Assembly (NCBI RefSeq): GCF_001687605.2
Contig: NZ_CP016539.2
Location: forward strand, 1,456,501-1,520,500
Reading direction: 5' to 3'
DNA length: 64,000 nt
From: Planococcus plakortidis
GTDB lineage: Bacteria > Bacillota > Bacilli > Bacillales_A > Planococcaceae
Shown here: positions 21,718 through 28,807 of the stretch, piece after piece
Position numbering within the stretch: position 1 is the first letter of the stretch
Layout: each line of letters opens with the position of its first letter
Made by a program: the position numbers and the translations under genes
The notes under the pieces: generated by a model
The model's database searches: none
What the model was told of the DNA's origin: nothing
Seen by the model: only the letters and a program-made list of their open reading frames with translations

Positions 21718-22842
21718 GTGGAAAAGCAGTCAAAGAAAGATGTCATGTTCGACAGGATGAAGGAAAAGAAAAAAGAAGTGAGAGTCGTGCGGCGCATTGT
21801 GCTGATCGTCGCGCTCGTCTTGCTTCTGGTCGTCGCGGTGGCCGGCTGGCAAGCCTATAGCTATGTCACGGGCGCGCTCGAGCCTGTCGATCCCGACTCC
21901 GAAGAAGTCATCGAAGTCGAAGTGCCGATCGGTTCCAACCTGGACAGCATTGCCGCATTGCTTGAAGAGAACGGCGTCATCAAGGATGCCCGGATCTATA
22001 AGTATTACGTCAAGTTCAAGAATGAATCGGAATTCCAGGCTGGCAGCTATGGCTTGACCCAATCGATGACATTGGACGAAATTACGCAAAGTTTGAAAAC
22101 CGGGAAAGTTTACCATGAACCTTTGTATACGATCAACGTTCCGGAAGGGCTGACGCTGGAAGAAATTGCCGAGCGTGTGATTGCGGAAAAAACGGATTAC
22201 ACCGCAGAGCAGTTTATGGAACAAGTACAGGATGAGGCCTATATTGACGAATTGATGACCAAATACCCCGATTTACTGACAGAGGAAATCAAGGGGGAAA
22301 ACGTCAGATATGCGCTTGAGGGCTATCTGTTCCCTGCGACTTATCCGGTATACGAAGAGAATCCTTCGCTTACCTTGTTGATCGAGCAGATGCTCGATGC
22401 GACAAAAGCGAATATCGAACCATATCAAAGCGTCTTGCAGGAGCAGGAAAAGTCGCCGCATTGGCTATTGACTTTCGCTTCGCTATTGGAAGAGGAGGCG
22501 ACGGCCAAATCCGATCGCCAAACCATCGCGAGCGTGTTCTACAACCGCATGGACCAAGACATGCCGCTTCAGACAGACCCGACCGTCATCTATGCGATGG
22601 GCGAGCACAAGGACCGTTTGTTCAACTCGGATTACGAGTTCGAACACCCTTACAGCACCTATACGAATAAAGGATTGCCGCCCGGGCCGATCGCTTCTGC
22701 CGGCGCATCTTCCATCGAAGCGGTGCTCGATCCGAACCAGACGGATTACCTGTACTTCCTGGCTGACTCGGAAGGCAATAACTACTTCTCGACCAGCTAC
22801 GAACAGCATCTTCAATACCGCGATGAACATATCGGAAATTGA
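21718..22842 (+). CDS. mltG: Endolytic murein transglycosylase MltG (YceG-like, YrrL)
   Basis: Membrane-anchored YceG/MltG protein of 374 residues. It cleaves nascent glycan strands and so sets their length near the elongation machinery. A cytoplasmic basic N-terminus is followed by one TM helix (about residues 24-46, IVLIVALVLLLVVAVAGW), a LysM-like domain, then the catalytic domain with the Glu in FASLLEEEA and the conserved NTYTNKGLPPGPIA-type signature (STYTNKGLPPGPIASAG). GTG start at 21718 with GAGGGGG at 21704-21710. It is the last gene before a long non-coding gap; no terminator is seen right behind it, and the first plausible one is at 23.3 kb. Confidence 0.95.
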   Translation: MEKQSKKDVMFDRMKEKKKEVRVVRRIVLIVALVLLLVVAVAGWQAYSYVTGALEPVDPDSEEVIEVEVPIGSNLDSIAALLEENGVIKDARIYKYYVKFKNESEFQAGSYGLTQSMTLDEITQSLKTGKVYHEPLYTINVPEGLTLEEIAERVIAEKTDYTAEQFMEQVQDEAYIDELMTKYPDLLTEEIKGENVRYALEGYLFPATYPVYEENPSLTLLIEQMLDATKANIEPYQSVLQEQEKSPHWLLTFASLLEEEATAKSDRQTIASVFYNRMDQDMPLQTDPTVIYAMGEHKDRLFNSDYEFEHPYSTYTNKGLPPGPIASAGASSIEAVLDPNQTDYLYFLADSEGNNYFSTSYEQHLQYRDEHIGN

Positions 22843-22884
22843 TAAATAAAATTTGACCTAGAGAATGAGTAAGTGTGAATAAAT

Positions 22885-23020
22885 CGTTCCAGGCGGACGC
22901 TTTCCGCGGGCATGGCTTGAGCCTCCTCGGTCGCTGCGCTTCCTGCGGGGTCTCAAGACTCATGTCGCTCTTTCGCGGTGCTCCGTCACTGCTCCCGCAG
23001 GAGTCGCCGCCTTCCACTCT
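22885..23020 (-). repeat. Structured intergenic repeat R1
   Basis: GC-rich non-coding block of about 136 bases, best read on the minus strand. It contains GACTCCTGCGGGAGCAG (plus-strand 22989-23005) and GACCCCGCAGGAAGCG (within 22931-22954), whose CCTGCGGG/CCCGCAGG parts can pair. Similar blocks are, to my recollection, scattered in many copies between genes of Bacillales genomes; copy number in this genome cannot be seen. A 131-codon minus-strand open frame crosses it, but it has no ribosome binding site and its composition follows the repeat. The element is followed 28 bases later by R2. Confidence 0.65.
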
Positions 23021-23048
23021 TTAGTGTATTTTATTCGAGAGATATGGA

Positions 23049-23256
23049 GCAAAACAGCGCAGACTCCTTGGGGAGCAGAAACGGAGGTGGCTTTCCAACT
23101 CCGTTTCGACGAAGTGCTGAAATCCATTCGGGCGTCTAGCCCGAATTAGTTCAGCGCGAGCCCCCAGGAAGCGAATTAGTGAAGCGGAGCTGAACCAATT
23201 CGTTTGCGATGCTCGAACATAGTGAGAGTAGAGCAAAGCTTTTTCAGCTGTTTTGC
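23049..23256 (+). repeat. Structured intergenic repeat R2, bounded by inverted ends
   Basis: A 208-base block bounded by GCAAAACAGC (23049-23058) and its exact reverse complement GCTGTTTTGC (23247-23256). Inside are three further hairpins: AAACGGAG/CTCCGTTT (23079-23086 with 23099-23106), ATTCGGGC/GCCCGAAT (23126-23133 with 23139-23146), and a 13-bp arm 23143-23155 with 23189-23201 (one mismatch) that would compete with the second. GACTCCTTGGGGAGCAG (23062-23078) and CCCCCAGGAAGCG (23161-23173) resemble the paired blocks of R1 read on the other strand. No open frame of note and no transposase. Confidence 0.65.
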
Positions 23257-23309
23257 GGAATATCGTTTTAATAAGATTTTAATTACAAAACCATTAGTTC
23301 AATTTGTAT

Positions 23310-23347
23310 AAGAAGGAAGGGAGCGTCCGTTTCCCTTCTTCTTTTCT
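23310..23347 (+). terminator. Probable intrinsic terminator before trmR
   Basis: GAAGG(A)AAGGGA pairs with TCCCTTCTTC with one bulge, then TTTTCT. It lies 45-80 bases upstream of trmR and could end mltG or repeat-region transcripts, or act in the trmR 5' leader. The rest of the 548-base gap 22843-23390 holds only the two repeats and AT-rich sequence. Confidence 0.55.
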
Positions 23348-23390
23348 GTTCAAATGAAGGATTAGAGCATGAAAGGAGCGGACATCCACA

Positions 23391-23996
23391 ATGCCCGATA
23401 CAACAATAGAAGCTTTATTCGAAACAATGCGCTCCTATGCAGCGGCGCATCATGTGCCGATCATGGAAGAGCAAGGCATCGGTGAGTTGCTGGAGTTGCT
23501 CCGGCAGCAACAGCCGCAACGCTTGCTCGAACTGGGCACGGCGATCGGCTATTCGGCGCTCCGCATGGCCGACGCCCTGCCTGATGTCACCATCGATACG
23601 ATCGAACGGGATGAAGAGCGCCATGAAAAAGCGCTTGGGTACATCCGGGAATCAGGCCTGGAAAACCGTGTGCGGGCCATATGCGCGGATGCGCTCGAAC
23701 TGGACATCGATGAATTGACGCCGTATTATGACGCCATGTTCATCGATGCCGCAAAGGGGCAATATGAGCGTTTCTTCAATAAATATGAAGGCCTGCTGTC
23801 CCCGGGCGGCATCATCTATTGCGACAATATGTCGATGCACGGCATGGCGGAACAACCGATCAAGGAAGTGCCGAGGCGCAAACGCACGATGATCCGCAAC
23901 ATCCGTTCGTTCCGCAAGAATATGGATGAACATCCCGGATTCGACTGCGAGCTTCTACCGGTCGGCGACGGGCTTCTCGTCTGCAGGAAAAAATGA
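23391..23996 (+). CDS. trmR: tRNA 5-hydroxyuridine methyltransferase TrmR (YrrM)
   Basis: Class I SAM O-methyltransferase of the AdoMet-dependent catechol-O-methyltransferase-like fold, 201 residues. In B. subtilis TrmR (YrrM) methylates ho5U34 to mo5U34 in tRNAs reading split codon boxes. SAM motif LLELGTAIGYSALRMA is near residue 45, acidic IERDEER follows, then the metal-binding aspartates of MFIDAAKGQY and YCDNMSM. Assigned by family plus its position between mltG and udk, where yrrM lies in B. subtilis. AAAGGAG precedes the ATG. The partner genes yrrN and yrrO are not here. Confidence 0.85.
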   Translation: MPDTTIEALFETMRSYAAAHHVPIMEEQGIGELLELLRQQQPQRLLELGTAIGYSALRMADALPDVTIDTIERDEERHEKALGYIRESGLENRVRAICADALELDIDELTPYYDAMFIDAAKGQYERFFNKYEGLLSPGGIIYCDNMSMHGMAEQPIKEVPRRKRTMIRNIRSFRKNMDEHPGFDCELLPVGDGLLVCRKK

Positions 23997-24023
23997 AAAT
24001 CGAAACACAAGGAGTTAACGTAT

Positions 24024-24647
24024 ATGTCTAAAAACAGACCGGTCGTCATCGGCATCGCTGGCGGTTCAGGATCAGGCAAGACCAGTGTCACCAATTCCAT
24101 CTATGAAGTATTCAAAGAGCATTCCGTAGTGGTCATCGAACAGGATTATTATTATAAAGACCAAAGCCACCTCGAGTTCGAAGAGCGCCTCGAGACCAAC
24201 TATGACCATCCGCTCGCGTTCGACACAGAGTTATTGATCAAGCATGTCAATGAATTGCTCGAACGCCGCGCAATCGAAAAACCGATCTATAATTACGCCT
24301 TGCACACCCGTGCCGAAGAAAGCGTACTGATCGAACCGAAAGACGTCATCATCCTCGAAGGCATACTCGTCCTTGAAGACGAACGGCTGCGTGAGTTGAT
24401 GGACATCAAATTATTCGTCGACACTGATGCGGACCTCCGCATCATCAGGCGCTTGATGCGCGACATCAACGAACGCGGGCGTACCATCGATTCGGTCATC
24501 GAGCAATATTTGACGGTCGTGCGCCCGATGCACAACCAATTCATCGAACCGACAAAGCGCTATGCGGACGTCATCATCCCGGAAGGCGGGCAAAACGAAG
24601 TCGCAATCGATTTAATGGTTACAAAAATTAAAACAATTCTTGAATAG
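24024..24647 (+). CDS. udk: Uridine kinase
   Basis: P-loop kinase of 207 residues phosphorylating uridine and cytidine in pyrimidine salvage. Walker A is [12 protein letters not shown] (residues 10-21). The EQDYYYKD nucleoside-binding motif, NYDHPLAFD and [12 protein letters not shown] are all typical. It lies 27 bases behind trmR, with AAGGAG at 24010-24015. In B. subtilis two U32-family genes separate trmR from udk; here they are adjacent. The promoter of greA overlaps its last codons. Confidence 0.96.
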   Translation: MSKNRPVVIGIAGGSGSGKTSVTNSIYEVFKEHSVVVIEQDYYYKDQSHLEFEERLETNYDHPLAFDTELLIKHVNELLERRAIEKPIYNYALHTRAEESVLIEPKDVIILEGILVLEDERLRELMDIKLFVDTDADLRIIRRLMRDINERGRTIDSVIEQYLTVVRPMHNQFIEPTKRYADVIIPEGGQNEVAIDLMVTKIKTILE

Positions 24648-24668
24648 ATTGGAAATTTATAATAGAAT
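24640..24668 (+). promoter_or_regulatory. Probable sigma-A promoter of greA
   Basis: TTGAAT (24640-24645), 17-base spacer, TAGAAT (24663-24668), overlapping the end of udk and about 60 bases before the greA ATG. Confidence 0.6.
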
Positions 24669-24728
24669 GATACGAGACTGACGGGTGTTAGCGCATTCAT
24701 AGTCAGCAGTTGAAGGAGTGGGAAGAGT

Positions 24729-25205
24729 ATGGCAAACGATAAACAATTTCCGATGACAGCTGCCGGAAAGCAGAAGTTGGAAGATGAACTGGATTATTTG
24801 AAGACGGTCAAACGCAAAGAAGTGGTGGAACGCATCAAGGTGGCAAGAAGCTTCGGGGACTTGTCCGAGAACTCGGAATATGATTCTGCCAAAGAAGACC
24901 AAGCCTTTGTTGAAGGGCGCATTTCTACATTGGAATCCATGATCCGCAATGCGGTCATTATAAATGAAGAGGAAGCTGGCAACGATGTTGTCCGCCTCGG
25001 GAAAACGGTTACGTTTATGGAAATTCCAGACGGCGAGGAAGAAGCATACACAATCGTCGGTTCTGCAGAAGCGGACCCGTTGGAAGGCCGGATTTCCAAC
25101 GACTCGCCGATCGCGAAAAGCATGCTTGGCTGCACTGTCGGAGACCGCGTCAAAGTATTGACGCCAGGCGGGGAAATGGAAGTCAAGATCGTTTCGATCA
25201 ATTGA
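24729..25205 (+). CDS. greA: Transcript cleavage factor GreA
   Basis: Transcription elongation factor of 158 residues. It enters the secondary channel of RNA polymerase and stimulates cleavage of backtracked RNA. The N-terminal coiled coil (about 8-78) ends at the acidic tip [15 protein letters not shown], which positions catalytic magnesium; the C-terminal FKBP-like domain has SPIAKSMLG and VGDRVKV. GAAGGAG-type site before the ATG; own promoter and a strong terminator make it monocistronic. Confidence 0.96.
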   Translation: MANDKQFPMTAAGKQKLEDELDYLKTVKRKEVVERIKVARSFGDLSENSEYDSAKEDQAFVEGRISTLESMIRNAVIINEEEAGNDVVRLGKTVTFMEIPDGEEEAYTIVGSAEADPLEGRISNDSPIAKSMLGCTVGDRVKVLTPGGEMEVKIVSIN

Positions 25206-25211
25206 TGCACC

Positions 25212-25242
25212 CAGCCATTCCTTTGGGAGTGGCTGTTTTTTT
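25212..25242 (+). terminator. Intrinsic terminator of greA
   Basis: CAGCCATTCC (25212-25221) pairs with GGAGTGGCTG (25226-25235, one G-U), followed by seven T. Confidence 0.9.
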
Positions 25243-25325
25243 GATGGTTGAAACAAAACTTTAGTTGAAACGTCAAATTTGTCATGGGCCAAATATGATA
25301 AACTATGGATAAAGGGGGGCATTTC

Positions 25326-26027
25326 ATGGCTAACGAAGAAAAACCGTATCCCTCTCGTTTGAATAAGAACAAGAACAATAAAAATCGTTCGAATTCCATC
25401 CTGAATATCATGATCGCCTTAGTATTCACTTTGGTGCTTATCATCGGGGCAACATTGCTATTCGGAGGCGGCGATGATTCAGCAGATCGTCAATTAGAGG
25501 AAACATCGCCGGAAACGGAAAGCCAAACGAGCGGGGATGATGATCCGCAAGTGACAGCAGAGGAAAACGACCTTGAAGCTAAAGAGAAAGCTGAAGAGGA
25601 AGCCAAGGCTGAAGAAGAAGCAGCGAAAAAAGAAGCTGAAGAAAAAGAAAAAGAAGAGGAAGAAGAGACCAAAGGCGGGACCATCACACGGGAGGAATCC
25701 AACGATCCGATCGTCAGTGAAACCATCGTCAATACAAGCTGGGAGCCTATCGGCACAAGCCAAAGCGGCGACCACGTCTCTTCCTACCAGAAAAACTCGG
25801 TAGATTGGAACGAAAAAATTGAAGCGGTCACGTATGCTACCGGATTATCGCAAAACGACATGTATGTCATGATGGTCCAAAACGGCGGCGGCCCGCAAAA
25901 ATCCATCGCGACAGTCCAGTCGAAAGACCAATCCGAGAAGTATCGCGTCTATCTCGAGTGGGTAGACGGTGAAGGTTGGAAACCTGAGAAAATGGATGTA
26001 CTCAAAACGCTGGACGGCGCCTATTAA
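25326..26027 (+). CDS. YrrS-like DUF1510 single-pass membrane protein
   Basis: A 233-residue protein with a basic cytoplasmic N-terminus (RLNKNKNNKNRSN), one TM helix (about 24-44), a long Glu/Lys/Ala-rich linker (about 80-125) and a globular C-terminal DUF1510 domain outside the membrane (from about 140, with VNTSWEPIGTSQ and YRVYLEWVDGEGW). Function unknown; in B. subtilis yrrS is next to the penicillin-binding protein gene pbpI, which is absent here. The ATG at 25326 has a GGGGGG site at 25314-25319; the upstream in-frame start at 25305 is not needed. The linker makes antisense frames look long; they are not genes. Confidence 0.85.
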   Translation: MANEEKPYPSRLNKNKNNKNRSNSILNIMIALVFTLVLIIGATLLFGGGDDSADRQLEETSPETESQTSGDDDPQVTAEENDLEAKEKAEEEAKAEEEAAKKEAEEKEKEEEEETKGGTITREESNDPIVSETIVNTSWEPIGTSQSGDHVSSYQKNSVDWNEKIEAVTYATGLSQNDMYVMMVQNGGGPQKSIATVQSKDQSEKYRVYLEWVDGEGWKPEKMDVLKTLDGAY

Positions 26028-26046
26028 CCATTAATAGGGCGCCGTT
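26013..26046 (+). terminator. Intrinsic terminator overlapping the yrrS-like stop codon
   Basis: GGACGGCGC-CTATTAA pairs with TTAATAGGGCGCCGT, then TTTTT. The left arm includes the last codons and the TAA of the gene (26025-26027). Confidence 0.85.
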
Positions 26047-26082
26047 TTTCTGGCGTAATCATGGAAGCAGGGAGCGGATACA

Positions 26083-26787
26083 ATGAGAATCGGTGTAATC
26101 GGCGCAATGGAAGAGGAAGTTGAACTGTTGCGCAATCAATTAGCGAATATTTCCGTCCGTGAAATCGCCAATAGCGAATTCACTACAGGTACATACAAAG
26201 GGCAGGAATTGATCCTGTTGAAAAGTGGCATCGGCAAAGTCAATGCGGCGATGACGACCACGATCCTGATGCAAGAGTACAAACCGGACCTCGTCTTGAA
26301 TATCGGTTCTGCCGGCGGCTTTGACGAAGAGCTGGAAGTCGGCGCGGTGGTCATTTCCGGTGAAGTGCGCCACCACGATGTAGATGCGACCGTCTTCGGC
26401 TACGAACTCGGGCAAGTGCCGCAAATGCCGGCCGCCTACACGGCGAACAAGGAATTGATCGAACTTGCCGTCCAAGCGGTCGATGAGATCGGTGAACATC
26501 AGCATGCAGTCGGGCTTATCGCAACAGGGGATTCATTCATGAGCGATCCCGCGCGCGTGGCATTGGTAAAACGGCAATTCCCGGAAATCAAGGCAGCGGA
26601 AATGGAAGCGGCGGCGGTGGCCCAGGTTTGTTTCCAATACGATACGGCCTTTGTCGTCATCCGCGCCCTATCGGATATCGCCGGCAAGGAATCTTCGGTA
26701 TCATTCGATGAGTTCCTCCCGGTTGCCGCCAAGCATTCGACGGAAATCGTCCTGCGCGTCATCGAAAAAATGCTCCAGCGCGTATAA
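26083..26787 (+). CDS. mtnN: 5'-methylthioadenosine/S-adenosylhomocysteine nucleosidase
   Basis: MTAN (Pfs) of 234 residues, hydrolysing MTA and SAH to adenine plus MTR or S-ribosylhomocysteine; it feeds methionine salvage and AI-2 formation. Seen: N-terminal IGAMEEEVE with the catalytic Glu, [10 protein letters not shown], the substrate motif [12 protein letters not shown] and the catalytic Asp in IRALSDIAG. Nothing is missing. Unlike B. subtilis, where yrrT, mccA and mccB are next to it, it stands alone between two terminators here; no promoter is obvious in the 55-base gap. Confidence 0.95.
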   Translation: MRIGVIGAMEEEVELLRNQLANISVREIANSEFTTGTYKGQELILLKSGIGKVNAAMTTTILMQEYKPDLVLNIGSAGGFDEELEVGAVVISGEVRHHDVDATVFGYELGQVPQMPAAYTANKELIELAVQAVDEIGEHQHAVGLIATGDSFMSDPARVALVKRQFPEIKAAEMEAAAVAQVCFQYDTAFVVIRALSDIAGKESSVSFDEFLPVAAKHSTEIVLRVIEKMLQRV

Positions 26788-26814
26788 TATTGAAACTACA
26801 TCCCAAAACAAGCA

Positions 26815-26845
26815 AAAAGCTGAGGGCATCAAGCCCTCAGCTTTT
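26815..26845. terminator. Bidirectional terminator between mtnN and pssA
   Basis: Perfect 13-bp stem AAAAGCTGAGGGC (26815-26827) with GCCCTCAGCTTTT (26833-26845) between convergent genes, with A and T tracts on both sides. It overlaps the pssA stop codon. Confidence 0.9.
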
Positions 26846-27383
26846 ATAATTTCCTCAATGAAAATGTGCTGATCATCAAAAATGAAGAAATCAACAGGAT
26901 GAACATATAGACAGCAGGCGACCAATAGCCGAACCCGAAATATGACAAAGTTAGCACAGTTCCGGCTGCGGTGATCGGCAAGCCGGTGAAATAGCCATTC
27001 GATTCGGTAATATTGAAGCGTGCCAAGCGGAATGCGCCGCACGAAATGTAGATAACGGTGAATACCATGCCGGCCAATCCGAAATCCTGCAAAGCGAGCT
27101 GATGGATCAGCAATGCCGGTGCCACGCCGAACGAAATGATATCTCCCATGGAATCCAGTTGTTTGCCGAGTTCGGATTCCTGATTGTATTTTCTCGCGAC
27201 CATGCCGTCAAAACGATCCAAAAATGCAGCAATGAATATAAAGAGCACACTGTAGCTATAGTATCCGTTCAAAGTCGCCATCAATGAGGCGCCGCCGAAC
27301 ACCATATTGCCGATTGTCAAAGTGTTGGCTGCCTGGCTTTTCAGCCGTTTGATGGTGTAATCCATTTTGTCGATCAATATCAA
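26844..27383 (-). CDS. pssA: CDP-diacylglycerol--serine O-phosphatidyltransferase
   Basis: Integral membrane CDP-alcohol phosphotransferase of 179 residues making phosphatidylserine from CDP-DAG and serine. The signature D-G-x2-A-R-x8-G-x3-D-x3-D is complete: DGMVARKYNQESELGKQLDSMGD is spaced as required (about residues 54-76). About five TM helices follow. The start is a TTG at 27383 with AAAGGAGC 7 bases upstream on the minus strand; an ATG at 27365 is an alternative that leaves no good site. It is divergent from psd, the next enzyme of the pathway. Confidence 0.93.
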   Translation of the reverse strand: MILIDKMDYTIKRLKSQAANTLTIGNMVFGGASLMATLNGYYSYSVLFIFIAAFLDRFDGMVARKYNQESELGKQLDSMGDIISFGVAPALLIHQLALQDFGLAGMVFTVIYISCGAFRLARFNITESNGYFTGLPITAAGTVLTLSYFGFGYWSPAVYMFILLISSFLMISTFSLRKL

Positions 27384-27415
27384 TGCAAGCGCTCCTTTTT
27401 CGATATGCTTTCGAC

Positions 27416-27424
27416 AATTATACT
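27416..27424. promoter_or_regulatory. Overlapping divergent -10 boxes between pssA and psd
   Basis: On the minus strand a perfect TATAAT (27421-27416) faces pssA; on the plus strand TATACT (27419-27424) faces psd. Neither has a strong -35. If both are real, the two genes of one pathway would compete for polymerase at one site. Confidence 0.35.
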
Positions 27425-27472
27425 GTGAAACGACAAAAAATGGTAGACTATTTTAACGACGGAGGTGCAAGC

Positions 27473-28246
27473 ATGAAAAGATGGATGTATCAATCGATGA
27501 TCGAATTGGGCAACGGAAAAACAAGTTCTGCTGCGTTGAAACGCTTTGCCCAATCAGCCATCAGCCGAAAAGCAATCCCCGGATTCATCAATGCCTATAA
27601 AATCGATCTCGGCGACGTCGACCGCCCGAGCGGCAGATACACAAGCTTGCACGACTTCTTTACGCGCAGCCTGAAAGCTGGTACTCGGCCGGTTGCCGGT
27701 GCCGATTTGGTCTCCCCGGTCGACGGGCGTGTCGAGGTCCATGGCGCAATCCAGGAAGGCAGCCGGTTTCAAGTCAAAGGCATCGGTTATTCTCTCGCTG
27801 AACTGCTCGGCAGCGAACAGATGGCTGAGCGCTATGCAAATGGCCAGTACGCAATTCTCTATCTATCCCCTGCAGACTATCACCGCATCCATAGCCCGGC
27901 AGACGGTGAAGTCTTGAAGCAATATATGCTTGGCGACAAATCCTATCCGGTCAATCGGCTTGGCCTGACGTACGGGAAATCGCCGATCAGCGGCAACCGC
28001 CGTCTCATCACTGAACTGAAAACCCCTCATGGTCAAGTATTGGTCGTGAAAGTCGGGGCGATGTATGTCAACTCCATCGAATTGACGGAGTTCGGGAAGG
28101 TTTGGAAAAAAGGCGGGGAAGTCGCTCATTTCAGCTTCGGTTCAACGGTCGCGTTATTCTTTGAAAGCGGACATCTGCAATTCGATGCGAAAATCCATGA
28201 CGGCGACCGGATCAAGGTGGGAGAACCCCTTGCATATATGGTATAA
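27473..28246 (+). CDS. psd: Phosphatidylserine decarboxylase proenzyme
   Basis: Pyruvoyl-dependent enzyme of 257 residues turning phosphatidylserine into phosphatidylethanolamine at the membrane. Catalytic pieces: Asp in SPVDGRVE (about 80-87), His in DYHRIHSPADG (about 140-147), and the self-cleavage site FGST near the C-terminus (about 222-225), where the Ser becomes the pyruvoyl group. The family more often has LGST or MGST, so Phe before GST is a mild variant. ATG at 27473 with GGAGGTG at 27461-27467. Together with pssA this gives a local PE-synthesis pair. Confidence 0.94.
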   Translation: MKRWMYQSMIELGNGKTSSAALKRFAQSAISRKAIPGFINAYKIDLGDVDRPSGRYTSLHDFFTRSLKAGTRPVAGADLVSPVDGRVEVHGAIQEGSRFQVKGIGYSLAELLGSEQMAERYANGQYAILYLSPADYHRIHSPADGEVLKQYMLGDKSYPVNRLGLTYGKSPISGNRRLITELKTPHGQVLVVKVGAMYVNSIELTEFGKVWKKGGEVAHFSFGSTVALFFESGHLQFDAKIHDGDRIKVGEPLAYMV

Positions 28247-28247
28247 T
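28239..28247 (+). promoter_or_regulatory. Probable extended -10 promoter of the yqeG operon
   Basis: TGGTATAAT at 28239-28247 (TGn plus perfect TATAAT) overlaps the psd stop codon and lies 39 bases before the yqeG start. No good -35. Confidence 0.5.
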
Positions 28248-28285
28248 CAATGGACTTAAGTCCCTAGAAACAGGAGTTGTTATGT

Positions 28286-28807
28286 GTGTATCGATATTTT
28301 ATTCCAAGGCAGTACGTTAAAGAAGTGTTTGACATTACGCCAGAGTCATTAAAAGAAAAAGGGGTGCTCGGGATCATCACCGACCTCGACAATACATTGG
28401 TCGAATGGGACCGCCCTGAAGCGACGCCGCGCCTGATCGAATGGCTGAAATCGATGAAAGATGCGGGCATCCAGGTAGTCATCGTTTCCAATAATAACGA
28501 GATGCGCGTCAAATCATTCGCTGACCCTCTCGGCATCCCGTTTATCCACCAGGCAAGAAAGCCGATGGGCAAAGCTTTCCGGAAAGCTTTGAAGATCATG
28601 AGCGTCAAACGGGAACAAGTCGTCGTCATCGGCGACCAGATGCTGACCGATATTTTCGGCGGCAACCGCAATAAGCTCCATACGATCCTGGTGTTGCCGG
28701 TCGCGCAATCGGACGGCTTCTTTACGCGTTTCAACCGCATGGTAGAGCGCCGGATCATGAAACGATTGAAAGATAAAGGACAATTGATGTGGGAGGAAGA
28801 AAATTGA
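28286..28807 (+). CDS. yqeG: YqeG family HAD IIIA-type phosphatase
   Basis: HAD-superfamily hydrolase of 173 residues; physiological substrate unknown. Motif I is TDLDNTLVEWD (nucleophile Asp plus general acid), motif II VSNN, motif III/IV VVIGDQMLTDIFGG. Start chosen at GTG 28286 because AGGAG (28272-28276) is 9 bases away and the product then begins like other YqeG proteins; the TTG at 28277 overlaps that site. It opens an eight-gene operon (yqeG, yqeH, aroE, yhbY, nadD, yqeK, rsfS, yqeM) with gaps of 13 bases or less and several overlaps. Overlaps yqeH by 4 bases if the TTG start there is right. Confidence 0.9.
   Translation: MYRYFIPRQYVKEVFDITPESLKEKGVLGIITDLDNTLVEWDRPEATPRLIEWLKSMKDAGIQVVIVSNNNEMRVKSFADPLGIPFIHQARKPMGKAFRKALKIMSVKREQVVVIGDQMLTDIFGGNRNKLHTILVLPVAQSDGFFTRFNRMVERRIMKRLKDKGQLMWEEEN

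Noticed and set aside
22622..23017. 131-codon minus-strand open frame across the end of mltG and repeat R1
   Set aside because: It covers part of mltG in antisense and the GC-rich repeat, with no binding site and no recognisable protein.
25490..25803. Low-complexity Phe/Ser-rich or Lys-rich frames inside the yrrS-like gene
   Set aside because: They are other-frame translations of the GAA/AAA-rich linker. The short repeated triplets are also not a CRISPR or tandem-repeat array.
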